Shown piece by piece: positions 22,903 through 35,400 of a stretch of DNA of 64,000 nucleotides. The position numbers and the translations under genes were made by a program. Source of the stretch: Procambarus clarkii (Eukaryota > Arthropoda > Malacostraca > Decapoda > Cambaridae). The stretch spans positions 19,411,210-19,475,209 of the forward strand of contig NC_091227.1 of NCBI RefSeq assembly GCF_040958095.1, given 5' to 3'. Below the pieces are notes generated by a model. That model was not told the DNA's origin and ran no database searches. It saw only the letters and a list, made by a program, of their open reading frames with translations. The stretch's first letter is position 1; each line of letters starts with the position of its first letter.

Positions 22903-25900
22903 AGAAGAAGAAGAAGAATAAAGGTAACCGCAGAAGGCCTATTAGCCTATACGAGGCAGCTCCTATTTATAACCACCCCAATCCCACTCATATACATGTC
23001 CAACCCATGTTTGAAACAATCAAAGGACCCCACCTCCACCACGTTATACGGTAATTGCTTCCACAAATCTACAACCCTGTTACCGAACTAGTATTTACCC
23101 AGGTCTTTCCTAGATCTAAACTTATCCAATTTATACCCATAGGTTCGCGTTCTGTCTTGTGTTGATGCTTTTAATACATAATTAATATCTCCTTTGTTAT
23201 GTCCATTCATCCACTTGTAAGCCTCTTATCATGTCACCCCTAACTCTTCACCTTTCCAGTGAATACAATTTAAGCTTTGTTAATCTTTCTTCATACCACA
23301 TGTTTCTAATTTAGGGGATTAACTTTGTCATCCTACGTTGGATGCGTTCAAGTGAATTTATTTCCATTCTATAGTATGACGACCAAAACTGAACTGCATA
23401 ATCTAAATGGGGCATAACCAGAGCAAAATATTACTGAAGAACAACACCAGGTGTCTTGTTACTAATACTTCGATTAATAAATCCCTGTGTCCTATTTGCC
23501 TTATTACAAACATTTATGCATTGATTATTTGAACAAATCTACGAGGATTCGAACCTACGTCCGAGAGCATCCCAGACGCTGCCTTAATCGACCGAGCTAT
23601 GACATGGTAAAAGAATTGCAACCAGAAGTTCTACTGAACTTACTTGGATCCTGCAGCCTCTCCGAGGCACAAATCTGTCTCGGAGATTTACTTTCTTCAC
23701 GTGTAATGAAGTAAGGGCAAAGAGGTAGAACGGCCTATTAACATAGCTCGAGTGCATGGGGGAATTGTGAAAAATCTGGATTTGTGTCTCGGAGAGGCTG
23801 CAGGATCCAAGTAAGTTGAGTAGAACTTATGGTTGTAATTCTTTTACCATGTCGTAGATCAGTCAATTAAGGCAGCGTCTGGGATGCTCTCGGACGAAGG
23901 TTCGAATCCGTGTCACGGCCATTGTGGATTTGTTCATTTGATGCATCACGCTATTGTGATTTCTGTGTGCATTATTTGGTTTTAAATTCTTACTAATCAT
24001 AATTCTCTGATCCCTTTCACAATCTCAACACCATCTAGCTCGTATCTAGTAATTCTATCGTCATTACCTAGCCTCAAAACCTTACATTTGTCAACATTAA
24101 ACTGCATCTGCCAATCTTTTGACCATTCCAAAACCCTATTTAGATCGTCTTGAAGTAATAGCGAGTTTATTTCCCCTCCCGATTTATCATCGGCAAATTT
24201 GCAAATATTGCTGCTCAAACATGAATCTAAATCATTTATATATATATATATATATATTATAAATAACAGAGGTCCCAGGACAGAGCCTTGAGACACTACT
24301 TACAACATTTTCCCACTCTGACTTAACCCCATTTATACTAACTCTGTTTCCTTTCCCCTAATCCAATTAAATATAGCACCCCCAATGCCATGAGCCTCTT
24401 TTCTTTTTAATCAGTCTTTCATGTGGCACTGTATCAAAAGCTTTGCTAAAGTCAAGGTACACAACATCACAAACCTTACCACTATCAACTGCCTCAAATA
24501 TGCTGGAATAAAATGATAGCACATGAACGGCCATTTGTAAAATCATGTGAATCAATTATTAATTCATATTTTTCAAGATGAAGACGAATGGTATTTGCAA
24601 TTATCGATTCAAGTAACTTCTCACAATAGACGTTAGGCTAATGTGCAGATAGTTTGACGCAAGTGATCTTCTCCTTTCTTAAAAATTGGTACTACATTAG
24701 CAATCTTCCACGACTCTGGCACTCTGCCTGACTAATGATTTATTACATATGGTAAACTGTGGCTCGCAAAGTTCCATTTTGCATTCTTTAAGTACCCTGG
24801 CAAACACTTCGTCCGTCCCTGGGGATTTATTCTGTTTGAGTTTCACTATTTGCTTAATAACATCCTCCCTGGTAACTGCTAAACTAGTCAACGTATTCTC
24901 GTCCCCACCCACATAAACTTGTTTGGCTGAAGGCATAGTGTTTAGTTCCTCTTTAGTAAATAGAGATAAAATATTTATTAAAAATACTACTCATCTCTTT
25001 ATCGTTATCCGTTATCTGACCTGTTTCAGTTTTTTATGGACCTATCCTTTCTCTAATTTTTGTTCGATATAACTGAAAAAACCTTTAGGATTTGTCTTTG
25101 CTTGCCCCACAAGTAAACTTCATAGTCTTTTTTTGCCCTCCTTATATCGTTTTTAACATTTCTAACCAGTTGTATAAATTCTTGTTCTAAACTGACTTCC
25201 CCATTCTTAAAGAGTAATACAGAGTTTGCTTTTCACTCCATGGAAAGAAGGAAAAGTCAGGAAAGAAGTGGAGCTCAAAATGTGGCCTTTCTTTTTTCTT
25301 CCTTCTGTACCAAGCTCTCTTTCTACCTATAAGGTTCTTCAAATCCTTTGTTATCCATTTTGGGTCATTAGTATTAAATATTCAATTTGTATGGTATACT
25401 ATGTTCCTGTGCTTTGCTTAGAATATTTTTAAACAAGTTATATTTTGAATCTACATTGAAATCCCTTATTGCATCACCCATCGCTGGGTTCATGTCTCGC
25501 TGCAAGACCGGCCCACCCCACCATGCCCAAGACTTTCCAATCTATTTCACCCCAAAAATTTCTTTGGCTATTAAAGTCAGCTTCTCGAAAATCTGGAACT
25601 TTAGCAGAATTTTCCCCTACAAATCTATTCCATTCTATGCTAAATCTGATTTCTTTGTGATCACTGTTCCCTATTTTGATGTCATTAATTTGTGTTTCCC
25701 TGTTAGTTACCACTAAATCTTAAATATTATTTTCCCGCTTTGGTTCCTTAACGTGGTGCATGAGAAAGCAATCGTCAATTATATCTAGAAAATCTTCTGC
25801 TTCATTATTCCGTTCTGTTAAACCAGTTTATTCCACTAAAATTAAAGTCACCCATGACACAAATACTGTTAGACCTAGATGCTCTACATATTTCATCCCA

Positions 25901-26815
25901 TAGGTGCTTTGCTTCCTTTCTAAGTATGGTGGCATGTATATAACTCCTATTATAAGAGTACAGTATTTGCTTTTTAATTTAATTCTAGCCAAATAGATTC
26001 TGTGTGTCGCTCAGTTTTGATTCCCTCTTTGAGACTACATTTCAAATTTTCCCTAACATACATGGCTACTTCCCCCTCCTCGTCTAATATCCATGTGAAA
26101 TAGTTTAATCCATTTATTTGATATTCAGTTAATAGTTCTCTATTTTCTACATTCATCCATGTTTCAGTAAGTGCAATAAAATCTTTTTTTTTTTCCTGTC
26201 CAGACAAGAGCATTTAAATCGTTTATTTTGTTTCTTAGACTCCTACTGTTAGTGTAAAATACCCTAAGTGTATTGTTATTTTGAGGCCCGTCTCGTTCCC
26301 TGATCATTTTGCCAATTTGCTTGCCCCACAAACACATACTGTACTTTTATTACCTCCTTTCTCCGTGTCAATTCCCATACCACTATCTACTAACAGTTTA
26401 AACCCAAACAAACCCCCTCCTACCACAGGTTCCAATGAGTTCACAACAGCAACAACCCCAGCCTTAGATAGATCCACCCCATCCTGAGCATACATGTCAT
26501 CTCTTCCATAGAAGTGTTTCCAGTTATCCATGAATGATATTGCATTTGATTTGCAATATTTGTCCAGTCAGCAATTGACATCAAGTGCCCTCGACAACCA
26601 TTCATTTCCAATTCCCTTTCTTTGGAAAATGCCACACATGATCGGGATTCCTCCCTTGCTCCTAACTAATTCTATGTTTGAACTATATCTGTTACTTTCA
26701 CCAATGTGCAAAATTTTTGGGGGGAGAATTCTTTTTTCTCTTCTTTGTTTATTATCTGATTTTATCGTAACCTCTACATCCTGGAGAGTGCATACCCGTC
26801 CCTAACTAGGTGAAG
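22903..26815 (-). mobile_element. CR1-like LINE, near full length but broken, with nested insertion
   Basis: The coding strand is minus. From the 5' side: an apurinic-like endonuclease region (about 26250-25650) with TNSRSLRNK, ALTETW (catalytic Glu) and GNSDHKE (the SDH motif); and a reverse transcriptase (about 24936-23997) with KSPGTDE, YLDFSKAFDTVPHE, SQGSVLGPLLFI, FADD and the QFNVDKCKVLRLG block. The C-terminal thumb region (about 23500-22930) carries INRSISNKTPGV, LDYAVQFW, an RRMTKLI block and an FDCFKHGLDMYMSGIG-type end. The 3' tip is a (GAA)n-type tail (22903-22919). Several stops and frame changes interrupt the frame, so it is inactive. A (TA)n expansion sits in the RT at 24237-24258 and an inverted SINE pair is inserted at 23523-23967. 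The endonuclease/RT order and microsatellite tail fit the CR1/Jockey side of LINEs. Confidence 0.85.
23523..23967. mobile_element. Inverted pair of tRNA-derived SINEs nested in the LINE
   Basis: Two SINE copies face each other. Left (about 23531-23690) is antisense and right (about 23767-23930) is sense, sharing 'ccgagagcatcccagacgct', 'acatggtaaaagaatt' and 'cttggatcctgcagcctctc' as inverted sequences. The B-box-like 'ggttcgaatccgtg' is at about 23900. The right copy ends with the tail 'atcacgctattgtgatttct'. Both outer ends abut TGCATT (23517-23522 and 23968-23973), a likely target-site duplication. This implies the pair was inserted as one unit, between LINE sequence that reads on continuously on both sides. 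Confidence 0.72.
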
Positions 26816-27989
26816 ACAGAATTAAATTGGTCAACAAATAAATCAGTCACAACTTGCAGAACTTGGGACGTTAAAAGTTTTCGGCTTTTCTGGATTTTTG
26901 TGGATTTTTTCACAGATTTCAAACTATTTTCTTTGTCTCTTTAGGTTGTTTTGATGATTAGGGACCAGATTCTGGTTTATACCCTAAATATATCCCCATA
27001 AATCATTATAATTATCCCTATATTTTTTTTTTTTTTTGGGGGGGGGGTATTTTTTCTTGACTTCATTTCAACACATACTGACCTTCAACTTTCATATATT
27101 CGAGTATGAATGCCAAACAATGTGTATTAAAACATACAAGTAAATTAATGAATTAGAACTACCTTATTCATTGTCGATAACTTCATATTCAACTATCTAT
27201 AGAACTAGAGTTTCAAGTTTGAAACAACTTAAAAAATTCCAGTTTCTGACTTATCCTCACCATTTTTACATATATTGTGCACAGCTGTCTGTTCTTAGAA
27301 TCCTATAGCATACATGTTTCCTAAACCCAAAACGTTTGAAGTCATAATTTTTTTTTCTAAATTTACCGCATATTTCAAATGCCATATTGATGATTATTTT
27401 TAGTTATATGCCCCACTGCCTATATACGTTTTGCGCAACCTAAGAGTTAATGTTGGACACATACCCGTCCTGGGTGCTTTGTCCTACCTCATAACCATCT
27501 CAACATTACATAATATTAAATGGCCAGATAATAATTATAAAGCAACAGACCCAGAAACAAAGCACTTCTCAATAATTTGGTGAAATCGCTGTGGAGAATA
27601 GCTCAAAGATATCTTGGAAATCTTGTGAATATTTAGCACTACGCAGCGTGTATCTCATGGGAAGTCAACATTGATGGCATCCTCTTTCCTGGTACAATGA
27701 CTCCCCCTCCTCCCTCCCATTCTGGAAGCGTCCAGAAACGGTTCCTTTTTTATTTCGGGAGTACTTTTATTTAGTATTTTTGATTACTAATAATTCTGTT
27801 TGTTACAGGGGAAGCATTTTTTATTAAATATAGCCTTCTGACTAGATTTTAATATTAATTGATTAATATAATTTTGGAACAAGATGTAATCGACGCGCAA
27901 TTTAATATTCTTGTTTTCTAGAGAAAAATCACGTGTTCTCTCTCTGTATAACTAAATAATTCAAGGAAATTTATATTAAAGGTTAATAA

Positions 27990-28220
27990 GTAGTGTCGGA
28001 AATATCCAACAATCGTATTTTAAAAACTGCTGGCGGATTTGGGCAAAATCTGAGCAATTGCAGTTTACACTAATTTGCACATTTTCAATATAAGATGTAG
28101 CAATTTAAAATTCCAAATGCATGTACAGTATGTGCAATCGCCCTGAATTCTACTAAAAAATAATGCTCACAAGTCATTTTTCCAATTGGCATCGTATTTT
28201 GAAAACTGGAGGGCAATTTC
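27990..28220 (+). repeat. Second block of the satellite-like repeat
   Basis: It shares 'ggcggatttgggcaaaatct', 'tgcacattttcaatataag', 'gccctgaattctactaaaaa' and 'attttgaaaactgg' with 21420-22010. Together the two blocks flank the 6 kb that carries the LINE. Confidence 0.7.
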
Positions 28221-28291
28221 GATGAGAATAGCTTGAGCTACCTCATCCCTTTGTATGTATTTATACTTCAATAAACTTATTTCAGTTCCAA

Positions 28292-28339
28292 TTTGGGTAA
28301 AATATGACTTCTCATCAGAGAAGTCATATTTTACCCAAA
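28292..28339. other. Perfect 22-bp hairpin with 4-nt loop
   Basis: Left arm 28292-28313 (begins tttgggtaaaatatgac), loop ATCA, right arm 28318-28339, its exact reverse complement. It lies downstream of the PRAS40/Lobe stop and just beyond the best poly(A) signal, at the edge of the satellite block. It may be the tip-to-tip remnant of a palindromic element. Confidence 0.95.
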
Positions 28340-28570
28340 GAGAAAGTTCAACACTTGCTGTAAGGTCCCAGTTAATCACACAATAACCTTTAAGGCTGCT
28401 AAAATGCATTGCCTTTCACTCTACACTTGTGGGGGACTATACTTAAGTATAGCCTATACTTACTGAATATTTTTTAATTTGTGCACATATTAATAAGGGC
28501 TTGCAGTAAAGAAACATCTATTATAAAAATAACTTTGGAAAAGGTACTAGTTCAGATAAGGAAACTAAAA

Positions 28571-28576
28571 TTTATT
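28571..28576 (-). terminator. Candidate poly(A) signal of the PRAS40/Lobe gene
   Basis: AATAAA on the minus strand about 890 nt downstream of the stop codon at 29464. Other A/T-rich hexamers occur nearby, so the exact end is uncertain. Positions 28577-29463 would then be 3' UTR. Confidence 0.3.
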
Positions 28577-29463
28577 AAATAATTAGCAACATCCGCAAGT
28601 ACAGTATACAGAAATTACAGTACATGACAATCTGAATTTATAAAATTACCATTAAATTGATTTAATATATCCTTGAAAGGAGCAATAAAATGTGGCTCAC
28701 TGCTACTCTTCCTTGTTTAAGACAGATTTGTTATATACTAGTAATTAAACATCTACTACAAGCCCAGCATAACCCACCCCCCTAAAATCAGCTATTTCAT
28801 TAAAACCGATAAAATTATCTTAATACTGCCAGATTATACCTGACATTAGCTATTAAATTAAATAATGATGAATAACTACAATAGTGCTGTTAATGTGCTC
28901 AACACATCTATATCTTTCATTAACGATTTCCTAAACAAATATGTTAAGACTACTATAGAATTCATTACAACTTTCCACTTAAATTTACACATAATATATT
29001 ATGCAGTCTTATTGTACAATGATACAATAGAAGACAGTTTACTTGCACTCATGCCAAATATGCCTTTTAAATATTAATTAGCCTTACATAATCCTTTTAC
29101 TAAAAACTGAGAGTAACAATTATTTATGTCATTCCAACTCATCACGGGGTATTGTAGATATGTAACAATCTTCTTGAACTTGTTAACTAGACACCAAAAA
29201 CTTCAAAAACAATTTCAGCACTTTAATGTACTGCTGATACTTACACTATATCCCTTTGCTAAGAAGAAAATAGAACTTCCATAAAACACTGCAGAATCCA
29301 CTATGACAGCCATTATTCCTCTGTCAAGTGCTGGATGGGACATAAAATAGCCTTAATTACTCACATTTCAGATAGAGTATTTTTCAGCCAACATGTCATT
29401 GGTCACTTACAGTCAATCTCATTACATGTCAGAGAGCCTGAGGTTTCCGAGATCATTTAATTT

Positions 29464-32400
29464 TCAAAATGGTTGACGTGGTCGGGGAAGGTCACCAAAC
29501 AGGTCTACAGAGGTGCTGTGAACACTCCGTGCCAGAGCCCTGATTGATGCAGCCATCTGATCTGTGTCACTTGGTCTCTGAAAGATAAAATTTGTGACCC
29601 CAATATAGTTATATACAGTTTCTCATAAACATGTGTGTTTATTAAAGATACATACACATTCACATAGCTAAACGAAGAAAGCTCAAATAAGAGGATACGA
29701 AGCAGGAGAGAAAGGTATGGAAATTATTAAGGGTCTTCAGAGGTAGGTAGGGAAGTTCAAAGAATGCATTCAGGGTATGCAGAGGAAGGAAATAGAAAAT
29801 ACAGGGCAGCTGTTCTAAACATTACAGAAACTCCGGGAAATAGATAAAGGAGAGGAAGTGAAAGCAGTAAGTGCCAAGAAAAGACAGGAAAACAAAGCAA
29901 AGGAGCAGGGAAAAAGATGTGGTAGATAAAGACGAAAAAGTAAGGGGAAATAGAAGAAATATAGACCAGTGAATGTAATGAAATTCCTCTTTCTGAAAAA
30001 GAGCCCTGGTGGTTCCTTGAAGCTATCTTGCTGAGAGTGCTCCATACTAAAAGGTCACATTAGTTGTCAAAGTCTGTTTGGCCTACTGGGGACCAGAGTC
30101 AAAACCTGGCCTTCCCATCCTAACAGAGCAGAAAGTGAGTGATATTCATCATTCCACCTGGAAAGTATCCAGAAAATCTGCATACCTTTACAGACAACTG
30201 GAGGGTTCACAGCAAATGAAGCCTCTATCAAACAAATCCCCAAATGTTTCTCACAAAACAAGATATTCATACTAGCTCAAAACTCATTACTACCGATTAC
30301 CACCATCAGGCAGCCTGGCCTCAGCCCGCAGAAAGGCTCTCTCTGACTAGCCAGTTCAGAATTATTATTATTAACATCTTTATTGACAAAATTAATTACA
30401 ATTTTGCCAGTTGTGAAGCTAATGAACAGCCATTGAGGAACCTAGAGGGATGGGCAAGAATACGGGAGCCACTGGGGGTCTACCAAATAAAGGCCTTCCA
30501 TTACTTTTCACACTGGATTTCCGGCAGAGCCCCTCAGCCTAAAGGCTCCCTAAAGCTAACCACAAAAAATAAAAAGGGACTTACTAATGAGAAGCGGCAA
30601 GCACTAGGATGAAGAAGAGATCACAGGCCAAGAGACATGTACCAAAGCAACACATGACCAACTAGGACCAGGGGTATTGACTAAATACTGGGCCACCAGA
30701 AGAACACCAAAACCCCTAGCCTGCAAATTGCTACAGGAAGTTCTAGTTTTGTTAAGGCCTGGAGATCCATGTACACCACCCCAGGTTTACCAGTCCCATG
30801 CTCTGGAGGCCTCTATCAATGACTTTCCTTCAGTTGAACCAATTGGCCAACGGATGCAGGCGATGAGTCACAATAATGTGGCTACAGTATGTTGACCAGA
30901 CCACACTAGAAGATGAAGGGACGACGACGTTTCGGTCCGTCCTGGACCATTCTCAAGTCGACAATCGACTTGAGAATGGTCCAAGATGGACCGAAACGTC
31001 GTCGTCCCTTCACCTTCTAGTGTGTGGTCTGGTCAACATACTATGGCCAAAGGGTATCCTCAGCTAAAGATAACGAACCAGTAATGGCAAAATCTGTAAC
31101 AGCAACCTGTGCCACTGAGATGGATTTAGCAACAGAAACTAGCCCTTAGAGAACTTTCCACGAGCCAGTGGTTGGATCGGAAAGGAAATCCTGGGTCATT
31201 AGCTAGTTGGTTCAAGAAACAAAAAAATTGTCATTATTCAAGAGAAGTACAGTACAGTATTCAAATACAGTACCTGTATATACACCTAGTATACAGAATC
31301 AGTACACAGATTCAGCCCAATGCACATCAAACCAAGTTATTCCAAGGGGTTCTGAATCATATTCAATCTTAAGGATTACATTTAAAACTTCCAAAATTTA
31401 TGAATCTTTATTTACAAAATTTAACCTATAAGAAGAACTGTCAGCCTAAGTTTCAGTATTGTAACCCAAAGAAAATGAAAAAAATACAAAAAAAAGGCAA
31501 CATTAAAAAATTCCAAGATTATAAAATCTATTGTATTTAAATTATAAAAATATTGTATTAACTAGTAGAATAGAATCTGAAGTAACATTCTGAAAGAAGA
31601 TATAATGTAAAAATGTTTAGTTGCTTAAAAATATATTGTTAAATGAGATCAATCATTTTGCTCGAAAATGCACTTTTGAAAATCTTTAACTAAATAGAAG
31701 TTGAACTTTAAAATTTACTCTTTTCAAATTGTACAGCTATATACAATATAAAGAACATATAGAAATATATGTAGGTTATGTAGAAATGTTATTTAGCCTT
31801 GGCCCCCTATAAAATAAAACTTAAAATAATTACAATGCCTTTCTTAAGAAAGAGAAATGCAAGACGATGCAAATTCATCAGCTATAATTTACCTTAACCC
31901 CTGCCTTAATGGGAGCCCCTTGAGATAATAGGTAAGTATAAATTATAGATCAAGGAGAAAATCTTAAGTAAAAAGACTTGCAAGTTAATAAAGCTCGTAA
32001 GGCAATAAATACTTTAAGACATATGGCAAAGCAATGAAATAGATATACTCACCTCTATACACTGAGGCTCTTGTGGTATTTTGGGCCTAGAATTAGGCCA
32101 CATTGGTACACTGACTGGGACAGACTGTGCCAAGTCTCGGCCTGCCACTTGGCCACCAGGAATATGAATCCCTTCATCATGATTTGAATCTATAAAAAGG
32201 AAAACTTGTACACTATGTAACAAAATCACATTATTGTTACCATGTGTTTATATATAAATACTGTACTGTACAGTATTTATACATATCTTTCAATCTTCCA
32301 TAATTTATTTGAACTCTGTATGTGCTCTATCACAAGCATTGTTAGGGCAAGTACTTTACAGTGGGTCCACCCATTATCTGGGTCCCTATTTTTGGGGTTT

Positions 32401-35400
32401 CTTGATTTATTCAAAAAGTGATTTATTGCTTGACCAATAAATGGTTCCCCCACTATTATCCAGAAAGGAATAAAATTATCACACAATGTTTTCCTCAATT
32501 ATGTGAAATTTGTTTTCCAAACACCCAGAGGTTGCAATTAATCTAGATAATCTGGGTCATTCTAGGATTTCATTTAAGTCATTCTTCCTATCTTGCAAGT
32601 TTATTCCAGACAAACCAAACTTGCCAACAAAATACTCCAGCCACTAACCATCAGTGTCGTCATCATCCGAGGGGAAGTTGTCTTGTGGTGCCATTATGTG
32701 TGCCTCCATCATTCCTTCCATTTCAAACAACCCTGGAATTAAGAATGGCTTATGAATGAGTAAACAGATCAGTATTAGCCCTTACACGGCTTCTATAGGT
32801 ACAGGGGTAGCTGCTATCAACTCCTGTGCTTCATCTACCATATGCGATTTTTTACATTTGATTTCCTAACTTTTTGTTTTTTTGTATGCAGACCGCAATG
32901 TAGGACTTAAATAGTTGAGCCTTTTAAAGGTTGATACCACATTCAGTTTATTTGTGGCCAGTTTTGACAGATCATCACTACCACAACCTAGCCAGGCAGT
33001 AATGGTGACAACTTCGTTGGTAATCGTTTCCTGATAGCAGCCCATGGACCCACATAAACACTGCAAACCAGATGGCAAGTTTCTGCAAGAAGTACCAGAT
33101 CTAATCAACCCTTGAAATCTCCAACATTTGATTTAATAATATTTCTATATATAACTATTGTGATTGAGAGTGATTTAGAAAGATATGCCTGGGTCAGCAC
33201 AATATGAACCGAGATGTAATAACAATAAAAGGCGAGAGCAACAATTGTTTGAAAACATGTACTCTCACCCCTTCCCAGTCACAAATATATTATTCCTCAG
33301 TGATTTATAATAGAATATTTTGTTCCTAAGCCTTAAGTAATAAATAAAATACAACACTAAACTAGTTTTGCTGTACAGTGCTACCTCTTAAATCTGGACC
33401 TCTCAATAGCAAAACTTTCAAATATATTTACGTAAACAATCACAGTGAAAACCCAATAAACCCCATTTAGTAATTTCCAGACAGCATTTCGTTATTTCTA
33501 GAGCTCATTTATTTATTTCCAGACCCCATTTAGTAATTTGAAGCTGATCATATTTTTTTCTCTTTTACTATTCTTGTGTAATTATTAGTATATATTAGTA
33601 AGGAGAGCATTATGTTTAATTATATTTTATTAAATTTGCACTATAGTTCGATAATAAATGGTAGAATACAGCTAATATAAGCAACTTTTTCTGTGGATAG
33701 CTTGTTACTTAAAAAGTGTTACACATTTTCCATTTGATATTATGTGCAAATTTGTGAGTAGCAAAAATGTCTGCCAGCAACAATAGCCAGGTTAGACCAT
33801 GTAGGAGGAACAAGATATAACATAATAAAATGTTGATCATTTACTTTATGATGAAAAACCCCGGGTAGGTTATTTGGTGTGAATATTATGCAGCCATTAG
33901 TGTAGTCGGAGGAAGGCCAGCCACGGACACTCACTCCCTCATTTCTTACACACACCATACCTTTCCTATATTATTTATATCTATTGGCATTACAAAAGCT
34001 TTACATTAATTTTGTTTACTTTATGATATTTTTCTGTACTGTATTCTTCCTCTTTCTCTCCAAGAGAAATCTTACCGCTTCACGAAAATGGTAAATGCAG
34101 TAATAATAATTAATGAATGAATAAATGCATGGCAAAACATTCAATAATATCATTAACATGTAAATGCAGTTCTGATTACAGGTATTACTCACCTTCCACA
34201 TCCAAAGACTGGGCTACACGGACATTACCCTGTGGCTTTACTTTTGGTACGGCTACCGACGATGAAAGCCGCATGTTACGCATCCCTCCCTGTAAAGGAA
34301 AATTATAACTGATTACATTGAAATAAATACATTTTAACTATATAAGGGCAATCAAGAAAGGTACACTTGGACCGATATTTCCAAGGATATGAAGAGGAGT
34401 GGAAGAGGTAGGGGATGACGACGAGGACATTGTGGGTGGAGGCGGTAAAAAGTTACATTATAATTACATGATTATGGTTTTCGCAACTCTATATGGTTGT
34501 AATGAAATATACTAGGTCAACCAATCATCATTATTTGAACATAATAAAGGCACTGCAGAAGGCCTACTGACCCATATAAGGCAGCTTCTAGTCATGTCAT
34601 GTACATAAGGACGTGCCTTGTAGCCCCATACTAGCAATCGAATGGATAGTCCTAGTGATGGAAGAAATAGTGCTAGTGATGGAAGAAGTGGTAGTAGTGC
34701 TGGTAATGGTGAAAAGAAGAAGAGGGGGAAGAATGACCTAATAACAGAAGTGTACTTATAGTGAGGGAGTATCTGTTCAGCCTTGACACGTGTCTATACA
34801 AGATATTTTTATACCAGTAGCACTGGTATGGCACTGGCAAGATTTTAACAAATCTAGTCAATGCCAAAAACAAACAGGGATGGCTACACAGACCCATACA
34901 GTGTCTACTGCATGAAGGCAATTGAGAAAGGTGTCTATTGCTATTGCCATACAGTCCAGCAACAATTTGGCCTTTCTTTAAAATTTTAAGCTACAGTAAT
35001 AACCAAGGGCACTTTCCAGATATTGTATAAAGTGCTAGTGAAGAAACAGTAACTATTTTGTTCACAAAATCACAAGCTATTCCTAATTTGTATACCTAAT
35101 GAGAATTAAATGTCCATAATATATCCTGCATAATTTTTTCCAATTAATAATATAAATAAGACACATAACATCAATACAATATGGACAATTTGGACCTTTT
35201 TACAACTTTGAAAACACAATGCACACAAAAATAATCTAACCATGTTATAACTTATCAATCATTTTAATTCTGCATCTTTCAAACAATTTAAATAAATTTT
35301 ATAAAAATACAACACAGGATTTTCAGTTACATTTAAACAAATAAAATATATATGGAATAGGATAATGTACTTAAGATGACTAACTTTTCTGTGGCATTAT

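Noticed and set aside
23880-23935. tRNA gene
   Set aside because: A B-box-like block is present but no complete cloverleaf with matched acceptor stem; it is a SINE head. The same judgement applies to 57195-57275, 47930-48000 and 45421-45480.
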